Source: Terriglobia bacterium (lineage in GTDB: Bacteria > Acidobacteriota > Terriglobia > Bryobacterales > Bryobacteraceae). Taken from it: a DNA stretch of 64,000 bases. The notes beneath the pieces are model-generated. The model made no database searches. It was not told the DNA's origin and was given only the letters and a program-made list of their open reading frames with translations. Below, in pieces: positions 1 to 8,919 of this stretch. Positions within the stretch are counted from its first letter, which is position 1; each line of letters begins with the position of its first letter. The position numbers and the translations under genes are program-made. The stretch spans positions 1 through 64,000 of the forward strand of contig JAIQFS010000014.1 in NCBI GenBank assembly GCA_020073145.1, given 5' to 3'.

Positions 1-126
1 GCAACTTCCGCAGTTCTTTCCGATCTTTGTTTGTGACATCAATTCGGAGGGCTGGACGGGCCATACCCAAAGTATGCCCCAAAACATTTTTGAATGGAAT
101 TGTTTTATTAGAACTTCTTCAGGCGG

Positions 127-1110
127 TCAGAGAACTAGTTCCAGCACGGTGCGCCGCACCACCGCTTTCGTCAGCGGCACCTTGTAGGCGTTCTTGGCGA
201 GCGGGGTGGCGGCAGCCAAAGCTGCCTCGCCCACCTGCGCGGCGAGTTCCGGAGTGACGCGCTGGCCGGCCAGCAGGCGCTCGGCAGCAGGAACACGCCA
301 CGGGATCGGGGCGACGCCGCCGAGCACGATGCGCGCGGAGCGGCAGACGCCCTGATCCATGTCGAGCACGATGGCGGCGCTGACCACGGCGTGGGTCCAG
401 GCTTCGCGGTCGAGGATCTTGTGATAGGTGCTGCGCATGCCCGTCGCGGCTGCGGGCAGATGGATGGAGGCCAGCACTTCATCGTCCGCCAGGGCGTTCT
501 CGCGAGCGGCGTTCTGTTTGGGCAGGACGAAGAAATCGGCGGCCGCGATCGTGCGCTCGCCGGCCGGTCCCACGATGCGGAACTGGGCATCCAGCGCGAC
601 CAGCGCGGGCGCGGTATCCGAGGGATGCACGATGAAGCTGGGGCCGCCGCCGAAGATCGCATGAAACTGGTTTTCGCCGGTGACCGAGAAGCACTGGTTG
701 CCTCCGGCTTTGTAGCACGGAAAGCCGTTTCGGAAATACCAGCACCAAGGGCGCTGGCAGACGTTGCCGGCCAGCGTGCCCACGTTGCGGATCTGGGGCG
801 TGGCTACGCTTTCGGCGGCTTCGGCCAGCGCCGCGTAGCGGCCGCGGACGAGGGAATGGCCGGCCAGGGCATCGAGCGTGATCAGGCCGCCGATACGCGC
901 GCCGCCCGACTCCGCCGCCACCTGGTCGAGACCCTTGACGGCCCGCAAGTGGACCAGAATGTCGGGCGCGACCAGGTGATCCTTGATCATGCCGAGCAGA
1001 TCGCTGCCGCCGCCGGCGATGGCGGCGGTGCGGCCCGCGGCGCGCGCCTGCTGCGCAGTCTTGACGGCTTGCGGCAGATTCCGCGGATTGGCGTTGGTGA
1101 AGCTTTTCAT
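127..1110 (-). CDS. Molybdenum hydroxylase FAD-binding subunit (PaoB/YagS-like)
   Basis: 327 aa. This is the FAD subunit of a xanthine dehydrogenase/aldehyde oxidase-type complex and passes electrons from Fe-S clusters to FAD. The N-terminus has the FAD-binding pattern 'AGGSDLLGMIKDHL' (about residues 33-46) and the middle has 'IRNVGTLAGNV', the second FAD-binding signature. It is followed by a cysteine-rich insert ('CQRPWCWYFRNGFPCYKAGG' and one further Cys) like the insert that carries an extra 4Fe-4S cluster in E. coli PaoB/YagS. The ATG overlaps the stop of the upstream gene by 4 bp (ATGA), so the two are translationally coupled. The reading frame is open far upstream, but that part is antisense-type shadow of the upstream gene; the start used here gives a normal family N-terminus. 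No signal peptide is seen, so export would have to be as a passenger of the Tat-tagged partner. Substrate unknown. Confidence 0.9.
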   Translation of the reverse strand: MKSFTNANPRNLPQAVKTAQQARAAGRTAAIAGGGSDLLGMIKDHLVAPDILVHLRAVKGLDQVAAESGGARIGGLITLDALAGHSLVRGRYAALAEAAESVATPQIRNVGTLAGNVCQRPWCWYFRNGFPCYKAGGNQCFSVTGENQFHAIFGGGPSFIVHPSDTAPALVALDAQFRIVGPAGERTIAAADFFVLPKQNAARENALADDEVLASIHLPAAATGMRSTYHKILDREAWTHAVVSAAIVLDMDQGVCRSARIVLGGVAPIPWRVPAAERLLAGQRVTPELAAQVGEAALAAATPLAKNAYKVPLTKAVVRRTVLELVL

Positions 1111-3887
1111 GCCAGCACCCCCAGGATCTTGTCGCGCGTGATGGGCAAGTCTTTCATGCGGTGGCCCAGCGCATTGAAGACGGCGTTGGCCACCGCGCCC
1201 ACGGCCGGCACCTTGCCTGACTCGCCGATGCTCTTGGCGCCGTAGGGGCCGTAGCCATCGTCGCTCTCGACGAAGAGGACTTCGATGTTGGGCGCATCCC
1301 GGTGAGTCAGCACGCGGGCGCCGTAATACCCCGCGGTGAGCGGCTGGCCGCTTTGCGGGTCGTACAGCAGATCTTCGTGTAGCGCCATGCCGATGCCCAT
1401 CAAAGCCCCACCCTTGATCTGCCCTTCGGCGGTGAGCCGGTTGATGATGCGGCCGCAATCCTGCACGGCCAGGTATTTCAGCACGCGCACGTGGCCGAGC
1501 TCGATATCGGCTTCGACCTCCACGAAGTGCGCGCCGAAGGTGTTGCGCACCTTCCCGCCGGCAATGGTGGGATTGGGGCTGGCTTCGACGGTGAGGAATT
1601 CGGCGCCCTTGGGCAGCCCCTTGTCGGCGATCTGCTTTTTCAAGGCGCGCGCCGCTTCGATGACAGCCCAGCCGGTCTGGATGGTCGTGCGGCTGCCCGA
1701 TTCGCCGACGGAATAGGGACACCGGTCGGTATCGCCCCAGACCACGGTGACCTGCGATAAGGGTACGCCGAGCGCCTCGGCGGCGATGATCCCCATGGTG
1801 GTCTTGGCGCCCGCGCCGACATCGGTCACGCCCACGTGCGCGTAATAGCGGCCCTGGGCATCCACGCGCATGACCGCGTTGCTGCGGCCCACGCCGGAGC
1901 GGAAGGCCATGAAGGCCATGCCTGCGCCGCGCTTGATGGGGCCGCGGTCGGAGCCCGGCTCGGGATGCCAGCGATTCTTCCAGTCGAAGGCTTCGGCGCC
2001 GCGGCGGATGCATTCTTCCAGAGTGTAGTTGGTGAACTCGGCCCGGTCGTTGGATTTGCGGGTCCGGTTCTTGAGCGCGAACTCCACTGGATCCATCTTG
2101 AGCTGAGCGGCCACGTGGTCCATCATCGACTGGAAGCCGAAGTAGCCCTGCGGGAACTCGGGGCCGCGGAAATTTCCGGAGACGGTGCGGTCGGTGTAGA
2201 CGGGATAGACGGTGCTCTCGATGTTCGGGCACTGGAAGGCGTCCATGCCGCCGATGGCGCCGGAATTCTTGCGGTAGCCGCCCATGCCGCTGTAGCCGCG
2301 CAACTGAATGGCCTGCAGGACGGCCTCGCGGTCCACCCCGACTTTGAAGTACTGGACGGTAGGCCAGCGGCCATGCATGCCGATGAAGTCTTCTTTGCGC
2401 GACATCTCGAGCCTCACCGGCGCGCCGGCTTGTTTCGCCAGCACGGCGGCGATGAGGTCGGCATCCTGATTCTGATTCTTGTTGCCGAAATTCCCGCCCA
2501 TGTATTGCGAGATGACGCGCACTTTTTCATCCGCAATGCCCAGGTCGCGAGCGATATCGTGCTGACAGTTGGTAATGCCGCCGGTAGGGGTGTAAACGGT
2601 GAGCTTGTCTCCGTCCCAGGCGGCCAGCGCGGCGCGCGGCTCCATCTGCGCGTTGTGCACGAAGGTGGTGGAGAAGCGGTTCTCGAAGACGCGCTCGGAG
2701 GCGCGCAAGCCGTCCTCGATTTTGCCGCGCGCCTGGCTGAGCGGCTTCGCCTCATTTTGATTGTTGAGCGAGAGGTTGCCTTCCGGCCAGAGCTGCGGGG
2801 CGTCGGGCTTCAGCGCCTCTTCGGGATCGAGCACGTGAGGCAGCACTTCGTAGTCGACGGTGATTTGGGCGAGGGCCTCTTCGGCGAGGTGCCGGTCGGT
2901 GGCGGCGACGGCGGCCACGGGATCGCCCACAAAACGCACGGGGTTGTTGAAGGTGTAGCGGCGCTGCTTGGTGATCTTCTTGATCTGATCGTTATACTGG
3001 ACGCCGCCGGCGGCGCCGCCCGCGCCCCAGACCACCGCGCCGTTCTCGTGAGTGATGACGGCCTTGACGCCCGGCATGGCGGCGGCCTTGGCGATGTCGA
3101 TGCTGCGGATGCGGGCATGCGGGTGCGGGCTGCGGAGCACGCGGGCGTACAACATGCCGGGCAGGTGGAAATCGGCGGTGTAGGCGGCCTTGCCGGTGAC
3201 GCGTTCGAGGGCGTCGATGCGCGGCGTGGGATGGCCGGCGGTCTGTAGCGTCGCGAGCGGCGCGCCCCCAGCGGCTACGTATTGGGCGGTGCCGCCGGTG
3301 GGAATGGGCGAGGCGGCGGCAAGCGTGGCCTCCACATAGCGGTTGTAGGCCGAGCAGCGGCAAATGTTGCCGGTGAGTCCGGCCTGCACCTGGTCGGACG
3401 TGGGGTGCGGATTACGCGACAGCAGACCTTTGGCCGCCATCAACTGGCCGGAGGTGCAGAAGCCGCACTGGGGAGCGTCGTGCTCGATGAAAGCCTTCTG
3501 CAGAGGGTCGAGTTGTTCGCCGTGAGCGAGACCCTCGACCGTCTGAATGGCGCGGCCGTCCATCCACACCGCCAACTGGCTGCACGAGTAGACGGGCTTG
3601 CCGTCGGCGAGCACGGTGCAGGCGCCGCATTCGCCGCGATCGCAACCGATCTTGGTGCCGGTGAGCATGAGGTGGTCGCGCAGCACTTCGACCAGAGTCC
3701 AGCGATCTTCCACCTGGAGGCGGTGAGCGATTCCGTTGACGGTGATGCGAATGGCCGTGGCGGGAGCGGAAGCCGCGGGCTTCTCCTGCGCTCGCAGAGG
3801 AGGCGCCTCGGCGGCCGCGACCAGGGCGACGCCGGTGCCTTCCAGAAATGTACGGCGGGAAATTTGGCGTTTGCTTTTCCTGCTCAT
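1107..3887 (-). CDS. Tat-exported fusion of 2Fe-2S and molybdopterin subunits of a xanthine dehydrogenase-family oxidoreductase
   Basis: 926 aa. Residues 1-34 are a twin-arginine signal (RR at 11-12, 'SRRTFLEG', then a hydrophobic stretch). Residues about 45-195 are a two-cluster 2Fe-2S domain: C82, C87, C90 and C102 for the plant-type cluster, and C141, C144, C176 and C178 for the second. From about residue 215 to the end is the molybdopterin-binding hydroxylase domain, ending with the 'GESG' motif whose Glu (about 889) is the family's catalytic base. In most relatives (PaoA/PaoC, CoxS/CoxL) these are two separate genes, so the fusion is unusual. The FAD subunit gene follows with ATGA overlap, giving a periplasmic three-domain aldehyde or aromatic-heterocycle oxidising enzyme. 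Substrate cannot be told from sequence. No XdhC/CoxI-type maturation gene is seen in the window. Confidence 0.9.
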   Translation of the reverse strand: MSRKSKRQISRRTFLEGTGVALVAAAEAPPLRAQEKPAASAPATAIRITVNGIAHRLQVEDRWTLVEVLRDHLMLTGTKIGCDRGECGACTVLADGKPVYSCSQLAVWMDGRAIQTVEGLAHGEQLDPLQKAFIEHDAPQCGFCTSGQLMAAKGLLSRNPHPTSDQVQAGLTGNICRCSAYNRYVEATLAAASPIPTGGTAQYVAAGGAPLATLQTAGHPTPRIDALERVTGKAAYTADFHLPGMLYARVLRSPHPHARIRSIDIAKAAAMPGVKAVITHENGAVVWGAGGAAGGVQYNDQIKKITKQRRYTFNNPVRFVGDPVAAVAATDRHLAEEALAQITVDYEVLPHVLDPEEALKPDAPQLWPEGNLSLNNQNEAKPLSQARGKIEDGLRASERVFENRFSTTFVHNAQMEPRAALAAWDGDKLTVYTPTGGITNCQHDIARDLGIADEKVRVISQYMGGNFGNKNQNQDADLIAAVLAKQAGAPVRLEMSRKEDFIGMHGRWPTVQYFKVGVDREAVLQAIQLRGYSGMGGYRKNSGAIGGMDAFQCPNIESTVYPVYTDRTVSGNFRGPEFPQGYFGFQSMMDHVAAQLKMDPVEFALKNRTRKSNDRAEFTNYTLEECIRRGAEAFDWKNRWHPEPGSDRGPIKRGAGMAFMAFRSGVGRSNAVMRVDAQGRYYAHVGVTDVGAGAKTTMGIIAAEALGVPLSQVTVVWGDTDRCPYSVGESGSRTTIQTGWAVIEAARALKKQIADKGLPKGAEFLTVEASPNPTIAGGKVRNTFGAHFVEVEADIELGHVRVLKYLAVQDCGRIINRLTAEGQIKGGALMGIGMALHEDLLYDPQSGQPLTAGYYGARVLTHRDAPNIEVLFVESDDGYGPYGAKSIGESGKVPAVGAVANAVFNALGHRMKDLPITRDKILGVLA

Positions 3888-3968
3888 GACAGCACCGCTC
3901 CAATCTGGTGGCTTATTATACTGCTTTGAGTCACGCGTGGCAGGGGCGAACGGGCGGCTGCAATTGGC

Positions 3969-5051
3969 TCAACGCAACACGCGGATGCGGTGGGCCTCGC
4001 TGTCGGCCACATAGAGCACACCGTTGGCGAAAAGCACGGCGTGGGGGCGCGAGAGTTTGCATTCGAGCGGGTTGGGCTCGGGGCCGTCGCCGCGCGCGCC
4101 GGTGCCGAGCACCGTGGTGATGATGCCGCTCGTGAGATCGATGCGACGGATGGCGTGGCTTTCGGTGTCGGCCACGTAGAGCGTGTTGTCGGGTCCGAGG
4201 GAGAGACCTTTGGGACCGGCCAGGCGCGTGCCGGGAGCGCCGCCGAACTTGGCATCGAGCGCCTGGCCGTTGTCGCCGCTGTAGCCGACCTCCCCGGTCC
4301 CGGCCAGGCGGTGCCAGGTCTGGGTCCGGGCGTCGAGGCGGTAGAGGACGTCGCCTTCGCGCAGCGCCAGATACAGGTCGCCATTGGCGGCCAGGGCCAT
4401 GGTGCGCGGGCCGGTGAGCGGCGTTCCCTTCACCGGCGCGCCATCGGGAGTGGGTTTGGTCTCGCCGGTGCCCGCATAGGTTTCGATGATGCCGGTGTCG
4501 AGATGCAAACGGCGGATGCGGTGGTTGCCGATGTCGCAGATGAGCAGCGAGCCATCGCGGTCGAGGACGATGCTGTGCGGCTGGCGGAGTTGGGCTTTCG
4601 TGGCCGGGCCGCCGTCGCCCGAAAAGCCCGCCACGCCGGTGCCGGCGACGGTAGAAATGACGCCGGTCTTCATATCGACTTTGCGGATGACGTGGTTGTC
4701 GCGCTCGGCGATGTAAAGATCGCCCTTGGCATCGAACAGCAGTTCGTGCGGCGCGTTGAGAGAGGCGTCCACGGCCGGACCGCCATCGCCGCGGTAGCCG
4801 CGCTGGCCGTTGCCGGCGATGAGCGTCAGCTGGTGGGTGCGCAGGTCGAGGCGGCGGATGCGATGGTTGTCCACCTCGCAAAAATACAAGGCGCCGTCGG
4901 GGCCGATGGTCATGCCGTAGGGATTATTCACCTGGGCGTCGGAATAACCGGGCGTTCCGTTGCCCGCCAGGGTGGTGACGGTGGAGAAGGGTGCGCCTGC
5001 CGCCAGGGCCGCGAAGGCCCAGGCCGCGCCAAGGAATGTCAATCTCTGCAT
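3969..5051 (-). CDS. Exported NHL-repeat beta-propeller protein
   Basis: 360 aa with a short N-terminal signal peptide ('LTFLGAAWAFAALAAGAPF'). The rest is about six NHL-type repeats, each with the pattern 'G(D/N)LY(I/V)(A/C)(D/E)xxNHxIRR(L/I)D' followed by 'TVAGTGxxGxSGDGGPA'. These form a beta-propeller. Such proteins are abundant in Acidobacteriota genomes and are usually secreted; none of the repeats carries a catalytic signature I recognise. The gene stands alone: the molybdenum hydroxylase gene starts about 80 bp downstream in the same direction and DUF190 genes start divergently. Function unknown; a binding or scaffold role in the periplasm is inference. Confidence 0.85.
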   Translation of the reverse strand: MQRLTFLGAAWAFAALAAGAPFSTVTTLAGNGTPGYSDAQVNNPYGMTIGPDGALYFCEVDNHRIRRLDLRTHQLTLIAGNGQRGYRGDGGPAVDASLNAPHELLFDAKGDLYIAERDNHVIRKVDMKTGVISTVAGTGVAGFSGDGGPATKAQLRQPHSIVLDRDGSLLICDIGNHRIRRLHLDTGIIETYAGTGETKPTPDGAPVKGTPLTGPRTMALAANGDLYLALREGDVLYRLDARTQTWHRLAGTGEVGYSGDNGQALDAKFGGAPGTRLAGPKGLSLGPDNTLYVADTESHAIRRIDLTSGIITTVLGTGARGDGPEPNPLECKLSRPHAVLFANGVLYVADSEAHRIRVLR

Positions 5052-5122
5052 GAGACTACTGTAAACCCGCCGGGGCCCGTCGCTTCCCGCGCGCCGGGTG
5101 ATACCCTCTAAGAGGCACCGAC

Positions 5123-5842
5123 ATGCTGCAGAAAGGCACCGCGAAGAAAGTCACCATCTATGTGAATGAGGACACGCGGCACCACCTGGGGCCGCTGTAC
5201 GAAGCGATCCTGAACTTTCTGCTGCACAAAGGCGTGGCGGGCGCCAGCGCCACGCGGGCCATGGCCGGGTTCGGAGCGCACCAGGTGATGCATACGGCAA
5301 AGATCGAAGTGCTGGCGCAGCACCTGCCGATCCGCATCGAGTTCATCGAGACGGCGGGGCGGGTGGAGGAGCTGCTGCCGACGCTCTACGACATGGTGGG
5401 CGACGGCGTTCTGGAAGTGAGCGACACGGAAATCGTCAAGGCGGCCAATCAGGACCTGCCGGCGGAGCCAAAGACCCCGCACGCCGAATTCCGGGGCAAG
5501 GCGCGGATGATGCGCATCTACCTGGGCGAATCGGATCAATGGGAAGGCAAGCCGCTGTATGACGCCCTGTTGCAGCGGCTGAAGGCGATGGACATCGCGG
5601 GCGCCACGGTGTACCGCGGGATCCTCGGCTACGGCGTGAAGGGGCACACGCACAAGAGCGGCGCGCTGCCGTTCTCGCGCGATCTTCCCATTATGATTTC
5701 GGTGGTGGACACGGAAGAGAAACTCCGCCAGGCGATCGATGCGGTGGAGGCGATGATGCAGGATGGGCTGATCGTGCTGTCGGACGTGGACGTGATCCGC
5801 CTGCTTCACAGCCGGCCGGAGTCCTCGCATGCGAACGGCTAA
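5123..5842 (+). CDS. Tandem DUF190 (PII-like) protein
   Basis: 239 aa made of two consecutive DUF190 domains: residues about 5-108 ('VTIYVNEDTRHHLGPLYEAI' start) and about 125-235 ('MMRIYLGESDQWEGKPLYDA'). DUF190 is a small PII-like ferredoxin-fold family, normally about 110 aa and trimeric, often encoded beside the fluoride channel gene crcB. The second copy keeps the canonical 'EGKPLY' and 'GATVYRGILGYG' signatures; the first is more divergent ('LGPLYEAI', 'GASATRAMAGFG'). An 'agagg' ribosome site lies 7 nt before ATG. It overlaps the following single-domain DUF190 gene by 14 bp. Cytosolic, no transmembrane segment. Ligand unknown. Confidence 0.9.
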   Translation: MLQKGTAKKVTIYVNEDTRHHLGPLYEAILNFLLHKGVAGASATRAMAGFGAHQVMHTAKIEVLAQHLPIRIEFIETAGRVEELLPTLYDMVGDGVLEVSDTEIVKAANQDLPAEPKTPHAEFRGKARMMRIYLGESDQWEGKPLYDALLQRLKAMDIAGATVYRGILGYGVKGHTHKSGALPFSRDLPIMISVVDTEEKLRQAIDAVEAMMQDGLIVLSDVDVIRLLHSRPESSHANG

Positions 5843-6173
5843 GCAGGCGCGGCTGCTCCGGCTGCATTTTTCCGAAGGCGACCGTTATCAGGGAAAGCCG
5901 CTGTACGAAGCCATCGTGGACCGGGCCAAGACGCTCGGCATCGCCGGGGCCACGGTGTTCCGCGGCCTGGAAGGGTATGGCGAGACGGCGGAGATCCATC
6001 GCAAGCACCTGATGCGGCACGATGAACCGATCGTGGTGACGATTGTCGACAGCGCCGAGAATCTGGAGCGATTGATCCCCGAGGTGGAGGCGATGATGGA
6101 TACCGGTCTCATTGCCACTTCGGAAGTGGAGGCAATCCGGATCGAGCGGCGGGGGAATCCGGCCGGCGGCTAG
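5829..6173 (+). CDS. DUF190 (PII-like) protein
   Basis: 114 aa, the usual length for a single DUF190 domain. It has the typical elements 'EGDRYQGKPLYEAIVDRAK', 'GIAGATVFRGLEGYG' and a C-terminal 'MMDTGLIATSEVEAIRI' strand-helix. The start lies 14 bp inside the end of the preceding tandem-domain gene, so the two are co-translated and could assemble as a mixed trimer: one two-domain chain plus one single-domain chain gives three domains, which matches the family's trimer (inference). No crcB-like membrane gene lies on either side, unlike many family members. Confidence 0.9.
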   Translation: MRTAKQARLLRLHFSEGDRYQGKPLYEAIVDRAKTLGIAGATVFRGLEGYGETAEIHRKHLMRHDEPIVVTIVDSAENLERLIPEVEAMMDTGLIATSEVEAIRIERRGNPAGG

Positions 6174-6180
6174 CGCCACG

Positions 6181-7665
6181 CTACGCCGGATGGTAGAAGC
6201 CCCGCAGTGCCGGATACAAGGATTGATACGCGCGATGCCCGCGCGCATAGAGTTCCTGCTCCGGCGGCCGCGGGGCCACCGATTCGATTTCGCGGATGGC
6301 GTCGCGGCACAGCTCGCCTACGGTGGCGTAGCCGCCGGTCCCCACCAGAGCTAGCAGGGCCGCCCCGTAGGCCGAACCTTCCTGGGTTTCAAGCATCACC
6401 GCGCGCCGGCCGAACACGTCGGCCAGCATCTGCCGCCAGAAGGCGCTGCGCGCGCCGCCGCCCGAGACACGTACCGATTCCACCGCAGCGCCCATCTGCT
6501 CGATGATTTCGAGGCAGTCCTTCTGGCTGTAGGAAACACCTTCAAGCAGAGAGCGGATGAGGTCCGCCCGGGTGTGGCTGGCGGTCAGTCCGACCCAACC
6601 GCCGCGCACCGCGGCATCCAGGTGCGGCGTGCGCTCCCCCATCAGGTACGGCAGCCAGAACAAGCCGTTCGACCCGGCGGGCGCTTGGGACGCCTCGGCC
6701 GTGAGAGCGTCGTACTCGGCGCCGGGCGCGATCTGATTCCGGAACCATTGCAGGCTGAGTCCCGCGCCTTGCGTGACCCCCATGACATGCCAGGCGCCGG
6801 GGACGGCGTGGCAAAACGTATGGACGCGGCCCGGCGGATCGTAGGCCGGCGACGCCATGTGAGCGAAGACCACGCCGGATGTGCCGATGGTACACGAGAC
6901 CAGGCCGGGCTCCACGATGCCATTGCCGACCGCGCTGGCCGCCTGGTCTCCGGCCCCGGCGACCACGGGCGTGCCTTCCGCCAATCCGGTGGCCGCGGCG
7001 GCCGCGCGCGACACCTTGCCGCTGACCACGCTCGATTCCCCGACGGCCGGCAGAATGCCGCGATCGAGTCCCAGGCGGTCCGCCATCTCGTACGACCATT
7101 GGCGCCGCACCACGTCGAACAACGCGGTGCCCGACGCATCGGAAACGTCGCTGGCATACTCGCCGGTCAGACGGAAGCGCACATAGTCTTTGGGGAGGAG
7201 GACTTTTCGCACGCGGGCGAACTGCGCCGGTTCGTGATCGCGCACCCACAGCAGCTTGGGCAGGGTGAAGCCCGTGAGCACGGGGTTGGCCGTGCAGGCG
7301 AGCACGGTTGGCTTGCCCACGGTGGCGTTGATGGCATCGACCTGCGCCTGGCTGCGCTGATCGCACCAGATCAGCGCCGGGCGGATCACTTGATCGGAGG
7401 CATCCAGGATCACCAGGCCATGCATCTGGCCGGAGAGCCCGATGCCGCGCACGTCCGCGCCCGATGCGCCGGCCTGCGCCAGAACACCGCGCACCGCCAA
7501 TTGCGCGGCGTCCCACCAGTTCTCGGGACGCTGCTCGGCCCACAGCGGGCGCTCCATGCGCATGTCTTCGTGCGGCGCCGTGCACGCGTGCCGCACCTTG
7601 CCGCGGTCGTCGATCAGAAGCGCGCGCGTTCCGCCGGTGCCGACATCAATTCCGAGCCAGTACAT
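6181..7665 (-). CDS. xylB: Xylulokinase (FGGY family)
   Basis: 494 aa, normal length. It phosphorylates D-xylulose to xylulose 5-phosphate in the cytosol, feeding the pentose phosphate pathway. N-terminal FGGY domain begins 'YWLGIDVGTGGTRALLID' with the ATP phosphate loop; the substrate-site stretch 'GIGLSGQMHGLVILD' contains the Met-His-Gly typical of xylulokinases; the C-terminal domain has 'SGGGARSAFWRQMLADVFG' (FGGY signature 2 region). It is the last gene of a three-gene set with the xylose isomerase (9 bp upstream) and the GH115 alpha-glucuronidase, which supports the xylose assignment. It converges on the DUF190 genes with only 7 bp between the two stop codons. Confidence 0.92.
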   Translation of the reverse strand: MYWLGIDVGTGGTRALLIDDRGKVRHACTAPHEDMRMERPLWAEQRPENWWDAAQLAVRGVLAQAGASGADVRGIGLSGQMHGLVILDASDQVIRPALIWCDQRSQAQVDAINATVGKPTVLACTANPVLTGFTLPKLLWVRDHEPAQFARVRKVLLPKDYVRFRLTGEYASDVSDASGTALFDVVRRQWSYEMADRLGLDRGILPAVGESSVVSGKVSRAAAAATGLAEGTPVVAGAGDQAASAVGNGIVEPGLVSCTIGTSGVVFAHMASPAYDPPGRVHTFCHAVPGAWHVMGVTQGAGLSLQWFRNQIAPGAEYDALTAEASQAPAGSNGLFWLPYLMGERTPHLDAAVRGGWVGLTASHTRADLIRSLLEGVSYSQKDCLEIIEQMGAAVESVRVSGGGARSAFWRQMLADVFGRRAVMLETQEGSAYGAALLALVGTGGYATVGELCRDAIREIESVAPRPPEQELYARGHRAYQSLYPALRGFYHPA

Positions 7666-7674
7666 AGACGATCA

Positions 7675-8913
7675 CTAGACCGCATAACTGCGGCCGCGAT
7701 GGAGGCCCAGCAGAATCTGCACCAGGCGGTGCGCGATCAACTCATGGAGCGTCAACAGCTCCTTGTTGGCCTCGGCGATGGCGTGCGCATCGGCGCCGGC
7801 CGGGACGCCCGATCCGGCTTTCAAGGCTTCGGTGGCCTCCCGAAGAATCGCATCCTCCATCACTTCGCCGGCCATCTCCCACAGGGTGATGAAGCGATCC
7901 ACCGCGGTGGGAAAGCTGACGGCGAAGACGCCGTGATTGCTGGTGGTGCGCGGCGGCTTGAAGTCGAGATTGAACGGACCGTTGAAACCGTGCGAGCGCA
8001 GCAGGACCAGCACGTTCAGCCAGTCGAGCGGATTGACCAGGCCGACGCCGATGTCGACGTCGTGCTTCAGGCGATAGCCATCGTTGATGTCGAAATGCCA
8101 GAGCTTGCCGGCCAGCAGCGCGCGCGCCAGAGCCGCCCGCGGCGCGCCTCCCCACATCAGCTCGTGGAGATATTCCGGATTCAGCCCGACCATTTCCGGA
8201 TGGGTCAGCAGTCCCGACGCGATGAAGCCGAGCATGGCGTCGCTGGTGGGCAGCAGGATCTCGGCTTGCGGCTCGAAGGGCTTGGCTTCGAGACAATGCT
8301 TCAGAGTGGGGCGGCCTTTCTTTTTCGCGACTTCGATATCCCGCTCGCAGGCGGCGTTGAGCGCGTCCGCGTACCAGCGCAGCGTTTGCGTCTCTTCGAT
8401 GGCGCCCTGCGTGTAGTAGCCCAGCGAGCCCGGCCAGTAGACCGCAAACTGCGCGCCCAACTCGTGGCCGATGTCCACGGTATTGCGGACCCGGAAGGCC
8501 GCGTAGTCGCGAACGTCCGCGGCCTCGGCCGCGGGGCCGGCGGCAAAGACCTCATGAAAGAACGTCTCGGTGGTCACCATCGAGCATTTCAGACCGTGGT
8601 CCGCCAGGCTCTTCTGAATGCGCGCGACGATTTCCCGTTGGCCGTCTTTCCCCATCTGGTCGGCGGGAATGACGTCGCTGTCGTGGGTGCACCAGTAACC
8701 GATGCCGATTTTGGCGTATTCGCGGATGACGTCCTCAAAGCCGATGGGACAGCGGGTCGGCGCGTGGAACAGGGCTTGCCCCTGGTATGCGGCGGCCCAC
8801 TGCGGGCCGGTGATGAAATACTTGCGGCGGGTTTCAGGGCGGTAGGCGCCGCCGCAGGCAGTCATGAGCCGTTCGACGAGGGCCTGCTGCTGATTGGGAG
8901 GTACAGGTTTCAT
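7675..8913 (-). CDS. xylA: Xylose isomerase
   Basis: 412 aa. Converts D-xylose to D-xylulose in the cytosol using two divalent metals. Visible motifs of the family: 'THDSD' (H77, D80) for ring opening, 'LEAKP' (E209, K211) for metal and hydride-shift chemistry, 'GLNPEYLHELMWG' (metal-binding Glu and the following His) and 'WHFDINDGY'. It is a divergent member: the usual 'HDDD' is 'HDSD' and 'EPKPNEPR' is 'LEAKPFEPQ'. It starts 6 bp after the GH115 gene and ends 9 bp before xylB, an arrangement that makes xylose the likely substrate. A related isomerase acting on another pentose remains possible. Confidence 0.88.
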   Translation of the reverse strand: MKPVPPNQQQALVERLMTACGGAYRPETRRKYFITGPQWAAAYQGQALFHAPTRCPIGFEDVIREYAKIGIGYWCTHDSDVIPADQMGKDGQREIVARIQKSLADHGLKCSMVTTETFFHEVFAAGPAAEAADVRDYAAFRVRNTVDIGHELGAQFAVYWPGSLGYYTQGAIEETQTLRWYADALNAACERDIEVAKKKGRPTLKHCLEAKPFEPQAEILLPTSDAMLGFIASGLLTHPEMVGLNPEYLHELMWGGAPRAALARALLAGKLWHFDINDGYRLKHDVDIGVGLVNPLDWLNVLVLLRSHGFNGPFNLDFKPPRTTSNHGVFAVSFPTAVDRFITLWEMAGEVMEDAILREATEALKAGSGVPAGADAHAIAEANKELLTLHELIAHRLVQILLGLHRGRSYAV

Positions 8914-8919
8914 ATTCGT

